A stretch of 64,000 bases of DNA, taken from Udeniomyces pyricola (Eukaryota > Basidiomycota > Tremellomycetes > Cystofilobasidiales > Mrakiaceae). Shown here piece after piece: positions 1-10,273 of this stretch. The notes beneath the pieces are model-generated. The model ran no database searches. It was not told the DNA's origin and saw nothing but the letters and a program-made list of their open reading frames with translations. Each line of letters starts with the position of its first letter. Within the stretch, counting starts at the first letter, position 1. The translations under genes and the position numbers were made by a program. The stretch spans positions 1,364,001 through 1,428,000 of the forward strand of contig BCIK01000001.1 in the NCBI GenBank assembly GCA_039545295.1. The letters run 5' to 3'.

Positions 1-1066
1 CCGATGCCGCTTATCCTCCCGGAGTCTACCCGATCGACTCGTCGTCGACCTCGACGTTTGCTCAGCGGTACACTAACACGGCCGTCGGCAACGAGGTACG
101 TAGCCGATTGATCACTCTGACGTGCTGACAGCCATCTGTTACATGTCTTTCGTCTGTTGCTTTGCTGACCATATCGTGTTGCTTCTGTTTTGATCTCTGT
201 CATGGAACCTTACTCGACGCTTGACGAATAAAGTGTGCGTACGGGGCGATTTTGTTGTGATCGCTGTTGTGTCTCATGAACCAGTAATACTGAACCACAA
301 ATGTCATTATTACTCTCTCCAGTCACTATCGGAGTGACCGTTACTCCCTCTACTGCCTACTCGACCCCGGCCTCGTCTAACTGGTATGTTTGGAACTTCT
401 TTCCTGCTCGTACAACTTATCTGAGAGAATAGAATAGGTACATCATCTGATACGTTCGTCTCTTATGCCCTTTCTGAAATGTCCCTCTTATCCGACTTGC
501 TTGCTACCCAGCCAAACGTACTCGACCATTTCCAACGGCGTGACCGGTCTCGCCGCTGCGGCTACTGGTTCCGCTAGTGCTTCGTCTGGTGCTGCTTCGT
601 CTGGCGCTGCCTCGTCCCAGGCTTCCTCTGGATCGACCTCCTCCGCCGCCGCCTCGACTGGAAAATCTGGCTCGTGTAAGTTTTAGTTTCTTGCTTTCCC
701 TCATTATGCCCATCCTTTCATGACACTGGCTCGGCACTAATGGAATGCTTTCCCTGACTTGAACTTTCTCATCTCACAGCTTCGCGAGCGTCGTCGACTG
801 CTAAGGCTTCTTCCGTCGCTAATGCTGCTGCGTATGTACTCTCTTAGTCAAGATACACGTATAATACCGGCAGCGATGATTGCTTCGGTCTTCCTTCTGA
901 CTTGATGTTTTTGCTGTGATTGATTGAACGGCTTGACCTCTGTAGGTCCGCCTCGACTTCGAGCAACACGTCGGCCGCTTACCGAGCTGTTGGCCAGCTC
1001 CCCGTCGCTGGCATTCTCGCTACCGTCGGGCTCGGTCTTCTTGGAGCTGGTGCCATTCTTCTCTAA
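1..1066 (+). CDS. GPI-anchored Ser/Ala-rich cell-surface protein, 3' part
   Basis: Only the C-terminal part lies in the window; the gene starts to the left. I read exons 1-95 (frame from base 3), a proposed 13-base exon 132-144, 323-383, 512-675, 780-831 and 946-1066 (TAA 1064-1066). The small exon is inferred because 1-95 and 323-383 do not share a phase without it; its donor (GTCTTT) is weak. The protein has a short folded-looking part, then about 80 residues of almost pure Ser/Ala/Thr/Gly, then a C-terminal hydrophobic stretch (GILATVGLGLLGAGAILL) with no charged tail. That is the usual layout of a fungal GPI-anchored wall or plasma-membrane protein: O-glycosylated stalk plus GPI transamidase signal. 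The catalytic or binding domain lies outside the window, so no enzymatic role can be given. It converges on the HMG-box gene. Confidence 0.62.
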
Positions 1067-2428
1067 GCAGTTGGCTTCGAATCAAGGATGGATGGAGACC
1101 AACATGGCTATACAAGTGACCCTGTCTTACGTTTTCCCTCTCTTCAGACGTTTGTTGTGTCCGCCCATCCCGTTTGTTAAGCTAGTCTATAATTAGTCCA
1201 CCTCCTCGGCCTTTTTCCCTTCCCGTTCTAAGCCTCTCTCCCACACCCCTCTTTCGCATTTAAAAACTCATACACACACCCGCATTCCACGGTCTTTACT
1301 CAGCCACATGTCGCTCGCGCATCCTTCTCTCCTCTTTTCCCGTATGCATTATAAATGGACTTCTCTTCAATCTTCCTTTGCATGCCTCTCATTTTTATTC
1401 CATTTTTGCTTGTTTTCTTCATACCCGTGCTCTGCGTGCAACCCGCTTTCATGTTTCCCCTAGTTACAGTGCCTCTTCGAGACGTCGTCGGTGATGGACA
1501 CGTTTCCCTTGCTGCCCTTTCCGGATCGCTCTCATTCGTCGGTTGAGATCGTAACAGAAATGTTCGACCGACGGATAGCGACTGATGGTCTTGACGCTCT
1601 GGAGTACATCTATATACGTATGTCTACGACCAGGACTCTGAGTCTCTTATGTTCACTTGCGGCAATTGAACCGCAGACGTGAAGGACTTCTACCGGCTTC
1701 AAATATGCCACATTAACACTGAGCCTTGACTGAGCAGGGATCATTTAACTGGATCAGGAAGAAAGAAGGAAAAAAAGGAGGAAAAAGAAGGTAAGGCAAG
1801 GAAGAGGTGATTGATGGGAATAGAAAAGAAGATCATGAAGGGGGTTAAATGCACGTTGAAGGTTGGGGGGCGGTCCGGTTGGAGATTGTACATTATGTAT
1901 TACCGGGAAACGCCGAGCTGGGACATGGAGATGTCGAGACGTCGAGATTTTTAAGAAAGATGGAGATTGAGTGAATGGGGCAAAGAAGTTTACAAGAGAA
2001 ATGAAGAATGAAGGACAAGATGAGTACCAGACAAAGGGAAGAAAGAAGTAAAAAAACAAGAACGAGAAAGAAGATGGCCAGACATTCTATGGGGAGGTGG
2101 GGTTCATAAGGCAAAAAGGGACGCGGCGGGAAGGAGCATGAATCGAAAAAAGAAAAGAAAAAAAACAGATTGGGAAAAGATGAAGAGTAATATAGATGGG
2201 AAGATTAGGTATCCGACATGGATGAAAGTAACTCCGACAAAGTGAGATGAAAAACGTTTTAGTGTAAGAGCACGAGGTACCAAGAACAAGAGAAAAAAAG
2301 GACAATCAAGGGGGTTGGATCATGGGAGACACGGCACAGTTCATGAAGAGCGGGGTGAAGGAAGGGGTATCAAGAGACCTTCCAAGAGAATAATTACAGA
2401 CACGAGATGGACATCACCCTTGACTCCC
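1067..2428. other. Convergent spacer between GPI protein and HMG-box gene
   Basis: No gene seen. From about 1740 to 2400 the plus strand is strongly purine-rich (A/G runs), so it is pyrimidine-rich in the sense of the HMG-box gene that ends at 2429. Short open frames here are low-complexity and lack splice or start context. Confidence 0.6.
2031..2039 (+). promoter_or_regulatory. ACAAAGGGA motif (PRE-like)
   Basis: Exact match to the ACAAAGGGA pheromone response element known to be bound by Prf1 in Ustilago maydis. It lies downstream of the HMG-box gene, not in a clear promoter, so function is doubtful. Confidence 0.2.
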
Positions 2429-5400
2429 TCATGCTTCCTCGTCGCTATCCATAGATGCCGGCACCCGATATGATCCCCCAACGGCACGCCGATTGACTCT
2501 CGTATGGCTGCTGGCCAGATGTGTCGAGACGTCGGGGGCTATGTTCGAGGTTGGAGTAGTAACATCGTCGCCCAAAGCCTTTGGCGTCAGACTCGATTCC
2601 TCATCTTCGACGGTGTTCTGATCAGCCAAGCTCGGCTCGTGCAGCCCCAAATCGAGACCTCTCGAGGGGCTCGATCCAAAGATGAGAGGTTCAATGCTTT
2701 CTACGTCGGGAAGCCCCGATTGGCTCGATGGAGACGTAGAGGTGGGAAGGAATTCAGGCGGCAACGGAGCGTCTGAGATGGAGACAGATCGATAGACATT
2801 CGAGGTTGAACCGGCTGAGGAATGTCGAACAGGATATTGATCATATTGAAAGTTTCGGGTTGGATGGACGGGGCGGTAAGATAGATGGGAATCCGAGGAT
2901 TGCTGAGTAGGCGGATGAGAAGGGTAGGGTGCAAGCGAGTATGAAGGGCCGTGCTGGTAGGGAGCGATGGCGTGACCGAGCGGTCTGACACCTTCTCGAC
3001 TGGATGACGCGGACCATGACCGCTCAGGATCGTATGGCCCTACGGTATCAGCCTCCTGCTCATAAGTCTCCGACGATAAGACTCGATCCGTCGACGGGCC
3101 AGACGTCCTCTGCGCGTACTGCAAGTGCTCGAACGGAACGGGGGTGGCCAGTTGAAGGAATCCGGGCTGGTCAACCAGTGAGAGCGGTGGAGCGCGAGCA
3201 GGTGCCTCACGAGCGTAGTCGGCCGGAGTTGGGTGACGTGTACGGAGGGGCCGAGTGGGCGGCCCCGAGCCCTGGCTTCCGTCGTGTGAGGACTGATTTG
3301 GGACGCGACGCTCAGCGGTTGAGGGACGGGTAAAAGATGTAGATCGATTCGCCTCAGCAGGGGTGGGAGGGCCAGCGGATGTCTCGCCTTGAGCAAAGGC
3401 TCGCTCGTCGAGGACGTGAGGTAGTGGACTAAGGGGATGATGTTGATCGATAGGATGTCGGTCCCCACCGTCGTCAGTCGGTTGGGCCGTTAGAAAATCT
3501 TGATGAGCGTAGCCACTTGTTGGCGTAGGAAGAGTCGAGTAGGTTGGTTGTCGGCAATGGAAAGTATGGTAGCCGTGCTGATCGTAGTGACCACTGGAAG
3601 GATCACGGTGTCGATATTCCTGGGCAGGCTCCTGATTTTGACCATCCTTGTGAGCAGCCCACTGCCTAGCCACGAGCTCGGCGACCGTGATGGATCTGTC
3701 ACCTTCACCTGAGTCGGCGACCACTTTGCTATCTGATTCGAGCCCAGCCACATCGATGCCAGGAAGCGAGCCAAAGTCGAGGTCAATGAGTTCATCCATC
3801 AGAGGATACGCGTCGGTGTCTTGTCCCTGCTCGTCGAGCTCTTGCCTTCCAAACTCGAGCTCCCACGGTACGCCCGTCCAGCCGGAAGATTCGATACCAT
3901 CCGTGAGCGGCGCATAGGTGACGTCCTGACCCATCTCGGGTTCCTGGCCGTCTTGAGGCGCTGAAGATGATGTCCGAGTGCGAGTGTTAGGAGAGCCAAA
4001 GGGCTCGTCCTCGAGAAGCGACCACATGGCGGCGAGGTGGTCAGCCTCGGTTTTGGGAGCTCCATCGCCAGCACCATCAGTCGGGACAACGCCGTAAGCT
4101 GGAGTAGCAGTCGCGACTTGTGATGCCTCGTTAATTGGAATAACAGTTGAGCTCGAGGCCTGATGGGCGTGATCAAGATCGGCGGTGGTATATGGTTGGT
4201 CGGTCGCAAAGAATGGCGTAAATCCGGTCGAGGTTCGCTCCTGACCTTCCATCGCTGCAAGGGGCGGTTGCGCTTGCTGGTACTCAAAGTGAGAAAGGCG
4301 AGCAAAATGTGGCTCGGATTGCTCGAAACGAGGTGAATTATTCGATGAGCCGGCGACGGCGGGCGAGCAGAACATGAACTCGGCTTGGGTCGGGTCGAGC
4401 GCCTGGATACACACAAGGAAGATTGTTGCAAATCATATGGAACAAAAATGACATCAAACGAAGGGACTCGTTGAGTGTCGGCGACTAACAGACAGTTTAA
4501 CCACACCGCATCATATCGACTGAGCGGTTTACTTACCTCATCGCCAAGTGAAAAGGTCTGCTGTCGGAAACCCCCTCCCAGGGAATAGGTGGGATGGTAA
4601 GAGATTTTCTGAATGAGAGCGTTGTCGGGAAGGCGAGAGATTGATGATCACATCGATCCGAAATGAGCATAAGTCAGTCAGCAGGAGATTACGATGTCAA
4701 AAAATCATCGAAGCCAGCCTGCGCTATCAATCACATGGCAACTCACGGAGCTCTCATCTGACTCGTGGCTTCGATCACTCCGGAGCGGCACATCGGTGCC
4801 GCTGCTTTCCCAGCTCGCCGGTCCTTCGTTATACCACCCACCGTCGGCTACGTCCGTCGGAACATCCCTCGCTGGCGGGGGCACGATCCATCCACTCTGT
4901 ACCTCAGAGCGGATTGCTTCTTCCGTGGTCCAGCCCGCTTCCAGGTTCGTGTCACTGGTCGTCTCGCACTGCTGCTGCGGCTGCTCCTGCTCCGCCTCTT
5001 GCTCGTACACTTCTTGCTCTTGCGCCTCAACCTCGCCCGGCTCCTTCATTCGTCCAGGCTTCTTCTTTGTCGCTATGGCGCGAGCGTAGGGTGCCGCCCT
5101 CGGCTTGGACGGCTTGGTACGTGAGGCAGGCTTCTTTTTGTTGGTCGCGCTGATAGATTTGAGAGACGATGTGACTGTCGTAGACGCGGAAGTTTGACTC
5201 AAGCTGGGCGCTGCGGTGGTATGAGGCACAAGAGTCTTACGCTGGGGTTGATACTTGTAGTGCGGATATTGAATGGCATGCTGAGGTGAAAAATCAGAAG
5301 TGATGCGGTTGGTCCAACGTCATAGCGACAAATAGACGAAGCAGAGACTTTCAGGCTGCCAGAAGGAATCCAAGGGGGGAGGATGGGCTTACCTCGCGTT

Positions 5401-6862
5401 TCTTAACCAGGCTGAGCTGTTCGTACGCCGTCTTGACTTCCTTGCTCTCGTTGCGCCAAAAGCAGCTGATGAGCTTGCTCAGATCTCCTTGAAGAGCAGG
5501 TCCACCCTCGCGCTCAACGACTTCAACGAGGCCAGGGGGAATTTGAAATTCGCGCCCCTCTGCCTTGGCGGTCTTGATCTGGTTCATGACGTCTGACCGG
5601 TACAAGATCCATGAGTTGGGTGGCCGGGGCGTGTGATCGGGAGGACGGACAGGGCCGTGGTACTTGTTGTTGCTGGCCTTGGTCCTGACCTTGGCTTTGA
5701 CGGCGGCCACAGAGGTGACAGCGGTCTTCGAGGTGGTAGGAACCCTGGATAAACCGTGTTCGTCGCCACTCCCCTCCGACGATTCCGACGACGAGGCTTG
5801 GCTCTGTCCCTCGGATTCCGCAGCCTTGAAATGAGGAGATTTCGTACTGGCTCTCGTCAAGTCGGTGTGCCGAAGAGCGCTGGTACTTGCGCGCTTGCGA
5901 ACAGGGACATGACTTGAGGTACCCTCCTCTGGTCTCTGGGGAGAAGATCGAGGTCGTTCGCGAGTAGATGGGGGTCGATCTTGGGTGGTGGACGACGCCC
6001 TTGGTGTCGACGAGCGCGATGAAAGGGCGGGCCGCTGGGCACTGAATTGAGGCGCGACTGGAGCTGAAAGAGCGCTGGGATGATAAGGAAAAGGCGTCGC
6101 GAAGGAGGAGTGAGCTGGCGGCGGATACCATGGTCGATACGGATCGTGCGGACCAGGGTGATTTTCGGATGGCGGATGCTGTGGGTGATGATGATAATTG
6201 TACTCGGGGTGATCGTATGGTTGAGATGGTCCATGCGCGTAGTGCGGGTGATGGCCGACATGACTGGGATATGGCGGATGGGGGTATGGTTGGAAAGGTG
6301 GTGGATAGTAAGGCTGACCCTGAATCCAAGCTGCATGGGAAGGATAGGGTGGCGGCGCAAGGCTCGACGAGCGCTGGGAGGGTGGTGAGCGTTTGGGTGA
6401 TGGCTGGGGAGACTTCGAACGTTGCAAGGGTTGGAAGAGGGCTTTGGCGGCGCTAGTAAAAGCAGGCACAGACTTAACACTTCTCCCCGGTACCGAATCG
6501 AAGATGATCTGCATGCCTCCGGGAACGGCGTGCTCGCTAAGATTAGGGGCAGCTTCGCTTGTTCCAACGGGTCCAGATGAGACCGCGGCAGCGGCTTCTT
6601 TCGGTGACGAACCTTCGGCTGAGGCCTTCCAAGATCCGGCAACAATTCGCCGACCTCCCCCAGGCTGATACACAATGGTGGGCTTATTGGAGGACTAGGA
6701 TGACGCCGGATAGAAGCGGAAGCGTGCAGAAGGGAAGGTAGGAGAACGGGAGCGATGTCAAGAGTTTATCGAGTAAGTGCCAATAAATTAGCACGCGCGC
6801 GTGGCGTATTTGCCTTGGATGAACTGTCACTAGTATACGACCAGATTACGTACCTCTGACAT
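2429..6862 (-). CDS. HMG-box transcription factor, MATA_HMG class (Prf1/Mat2-like)
   Basis: Exons on the minus strand: 6854-6862 (only Met-Ser-Glu), 5393-6694, 4747-5280, 4537-4608 and 2429-4402, all phase 0; predicted 1,296 residues. The start was chosen because a three-codon first exon joins in phase to the long second exon, which has no suitable ATG of its own. The DNA-binding box is about residues 360-452: it opens with RPPNSWILYRSD, has the helix-3 part FWRNESKEVKTAYEQL, and ends across the second intron with YPHYKYQPQRK, the tail typical of mating-type HMG proteins. The rest is disordered: a Pro/His/Tyr-rich N-terminus and a long Ser/Pro/Gln/Asp-rich C-terminus that could activate transcription. 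By family, such proteins act in the nucleus on mating and pheromone genes. Assignment to Prf1/Mat2 rather than another MATA_HMG protein is inference. Confidence 0.85.
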
Positions 6863-7923
6863 GTCGCAGTTGGCGCTAGGATGAATGTCTGTTGATGGAA
6901 TTTGTCGCTGACTCGACTCGGCATACTGATGGTCGTCAAGAGCGCGGGCGTGGAAGGCGGTCAGGGCGGAGAGAAGGAAAGCAAAGCCACCAATCAAATC
7001 AATCAATCGGACGAGGGAGCGTGGGAAGGGGTCATGGCCAAAGTAAACGAAATTAGCCATAGGTCAGCATTCAGTACTCAGTTCTCTCCAGTACATCTAT
7101 ATACAAGGAGGCGGTCTTTCCAGCCAGAGTTCAACCAAGCAAGCAAAGACGGCGATGCAAGCGAGAGGAGACAACAGCAGCCCACGATCAAGATCTCAAG
7201 AGACGGATCAGCCAGGGCGTAGAACTGGAAGCCGCGCCCTAGGATCAACGCCGGACGATTGATCCGCTCGGCAGGAAAGAAGACAGCTTGCACTCGTCCA
7301 CCGCCAGCAAAGCCGCCTGGGCCTCAGGCCTGAACTACCTAGAGTAGAAGACCGCTCAGCGCCGGAAGTCAAGAAGGGACGAGAGCCGACGGACCGGCCA
7401 TTCGACGCTTGGCCAGGCGAACGGTACCTCATGAGGCGCTCAGCACTGAAATGCTGAAGCCACGAACCACGCCCGGACACGAAGAAGCACGCGATTCGAT
7501 CTCACAGTAGGGCGTTGTAGATGCGCTCGCAATGAGTGTGGTGGCGCTTGAGGGGGTGTGATGGCCAGCTGGATGAGAGCGCGAGGATGGGCTTAGAGAA
7601 GCACGGAAAGAAGAGGAATCAGGGGGAACGTCGGATGGATAAAGGGTCCTGTCAGATCGTCCTCAAGCATCATAATTGTGAGCCTCATCGAACAATGCAC
7701 AAACTTGAGGCAGGCATGTTAGGTCTCTGGGATGCGGCCGACCGGCTTCATGGCTTCAGATACCGCAATCATGGATTTGGCATTGTCAAGGCCGAAGGCT
7801 GGCCGCAGATCCGCAAGCAATGGGAAGCCGCACGCGCCGCCGCCCGCAGTAGACTAGGTCCTGTGTACCTGTACGTATACGTATACTGTGCGACGTACCG
7901 TTCATGCTCAATGCTAGCCTGTT

Positions 7924-8084
7924 GCTACATGACATGAAATCGTAGCCAGGCACCAAGGCTTGAGACCCTCAATAGAGGCTGAACAAGGCTGAACAAGCGT
8001 CAGACAAGCCTGACCCAGCGTTGGACAAGGCTAGAAGAGACTCGAAAAGCCTTGGTGCCTGGCTGCCATTTCTTGCCATGTAGC
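7924..8084. repeat. Foldback element: 38-base inverted repeat around a repeated loop
   Basis: Left arm 7924-7961 and right arm 8047-8084 are reverse complements at 34 of 38 positions, with a perfect 18-base core (7944-7961 against 8047-8064, starting AGCCAGGCACC). The 85-base loop holds about five degenerate 10-11-base units ending in ACAAG or similar (two perfect copies of GCTGAACAAG). It could be a small foldback/MITE-like element or a structured transcript. No clear target-site duplication was seen. Confidence 0.8.
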
Positions 8085-9112
8085 TCGCCTGCTTGTCTCC
8101 CGATCCCAGACACCAGCTTGGAGCGCTCAAGATCAATAAGCATTGACCAAAGTACGCCAAGCAAACAGCCGAAACAAAGTGTTACATGTTAGATGATATG
8201 TTCCGAGTCATGTCGACTCATCGTCAACGACACCGCCTATACCGCGTGCAAATCGGGCATCGTCCCTTTGATACGTATGTAATTAAACAAAGCGTATTCG
8301 GTGTATGGCCCGAAAGAAGGGCGATCACGTTCACTTCTGGCAGAACATAACATATATACGCCGATTCCAACCCGGCACACCCGGATCACTGCAACGCCAA
8401 AAGTACACAGTTCAACTCCCTATCAACCATCTCCCAGATGTTAACCCCCAGCCCGAACGACCAAACTCAAACCCTCTAACTTTCAGCAAGAAGAGTGAGA
8501 GATAGAAGGGAAAAAGAGCAGAGAGAATAGGGAAGAGGAGACAGAAAGAATGAAATAACCAATCAAAGGCGGATACGCTTGCCGCGTTCTCACGTTCTTA
8601 CGTCTGATCATCGATCACATCCATATGCATCCATAGACAGGCGACCATGTTAATCATCTATGCATTCATGCCCCTTCGAAACTATGAAGCTCCGACTACG
8701 GCGTATACGACATATGACGTACGTCGACCTCGATTTTGCCATTGTACGTGTCGTACGTCCGTATATTAATTGTACGCCCATACCACAGCGCCACAGAAGC
8801 TAGCGCCTAGCCGCGCCACAGGCCACAGGGCCGACGATCATCGAAATATCTAGTCTCAACACATCAGACGGTTATTACAGCCTTTCGCGCAATTGCACAG
8901 CCTCATTTTCGGATCCCGATGTTGTGGCTCTGTCGTTTAACAGAGTGGTCGTAGACCTTCTGATATGAGTCAACCACTTTTAGGAGAGATGCAGCCGGAA
9001 AAAATAGATTGGCTTCAAATTTTCAGGATCTTCGCATGATATACGTGAGACACATTTCCCAAGATTTTGGAGAAAGAGACAGTCAAGGGTGCGGATGCGG
9101 AAGACGGTGAGA

Positions 9113-9490
9113 TGCTCAACAGATTTGGTGTCCTTAGAAGACGAAGAACTGGTGGTGGAATATTACTAGGAGTATTGCTTTCATCAGCTTTGGTTCTTAC
9201 GCGTCGAGAGAGGTAAGCCAAAAAAAAAAACTATGGGGCTTACTACGACGATTCTTAGGTCGGGGTCGTCTCTCGAGCAATGAGACCGAAATAACTCCTT
9301 ATAAATATGGTACCCCTAGAAAGCGAAGGACTAGAGGCAGGGTACGGAGAATACATTTCGTCGTCAGCTATGGTTCTTACGCGTCGAAGAACATGGGCTT
9401 GGAATCAAGGAAGGCGCTTGAGCGGTCAAAAGGTAGGGATCGTCTCTCGAGCGATAAAGACGACAAAACTCTCGACAGATTTGGTGCACT
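9113..9490. repeat. Diverged tandem duplication, period about 174-180 bases
   Basis: The segment GGTTCTTACGCGTCGA with its flank occurs near 9181-9210 and again near 9361-9390, 180 bases apart; TCGTCTCTCGAG occurs at about 9266 and 9440; CAACAGATTTGGTG/CGACAGATTTGGTG at about 9115 and 9472 are about two periods apart. This gives two nearly full units plus the start of a third. There is no clear coding potential. Confidence 0.7.
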
Positions 9491-10273
9491 GCGTTGGCGA
9501 CAAGTCGTCGACATGAGTCGGTGAAGGGCCCAACTCCTCAGCCAAGACCCTGACACTTCGAAAGAAATAGGTTGGAGAGCAAGAGACGTCCTTAAATAGA
9601 TGATAAAGGGGGAAAATCTGTTGGGCTACCAGATTGTCAGTGCGATCGCTGGTCGAAGCACGCGATGATGCGAAGTCTGGCCCTCTCCCCGCCTCGTGCA
9701 TCAACGCTGGCAATTCAGTCAGTACACATCCACACCATCGCAGACCCAGCATCTCTGAGCTGTCCTTGAAGCCATCAGTGTCCGCCAAGGCACCGGTAAA
9801 GCTAGCACCAAGCAGGTCGTGTACAGAGCATGTTAGTGCAGCCGTGCTGGGCTTCGCGGGTCTGTACAAGGGGCCACGATTGGCCGGGGCGAGAAGGAAG
9901 CAGATCAGCCGGTCTGGTCGGGTTGTATGCAAAATATGAGAGAGTGGAAAAGGCGAATAGACCGAGGGCAGGCGAAGGGGGCGAGGATGAAGATGCTGAA
10001 TGCACGAGAGACGTGGGGGATGTAGTTAGGAGCGAAGGGACATCTCGAGCTGTTCCTTGCTCGAAGTCGCTCAAAGTCCCGATTTCCCTGACTTTGAGTG
10101 ATCTTTTCGAACCCTTGCGGCTCTCGAGTGAAGCCTAGATTTCGAGTAACGTCTGGAATATCATCATGACGATATCAAAAGTAATCATCTCCTCTGCCCC
10201 TGCTGTGACCAGAGTTTCACAAACCCCAATCACCCAACAACCCAATACTGGCGTCCGTGCTCTCCCCCTCTCT

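Larger units (their letters stand above)
6863..10273. other. Gene-poor 3.4-kb region
   Basis: No supported gene. It holds the presumed promoter of the HMG-box gene (just right of 6862), a foldback hairpin at 7924-8084 and a diverged tandem duplication at 9113-9490. Open frames at 7536-7937 (+) and 9426-10074 (-) begin without ATG and resemble no family I know. Confidence 0.55.

Noticed and set aside
3799..4506. Minus-strand open frame of 235 codons overlapping the HMG-gene last exon
   Set aside because: It is another frame of the same strand as the true exon 2429-4402; composition is Arg/Ser/Pro-rich as expected from frame-shifted reading and it lacks a splice partner.
5857..6675. Second long minus-strand frame in the HMG-gene second exon
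   Set aside because: It is the shifted frame of the exon encoding the Pro/His/Tyr-rich region; the frame leading into the HMG box is the real one.
7536..7937. 133-codon plus-strand open frame
   Set aside because: Starts with GTG, not ATG, no family likeness, and ends inside the foldback element.
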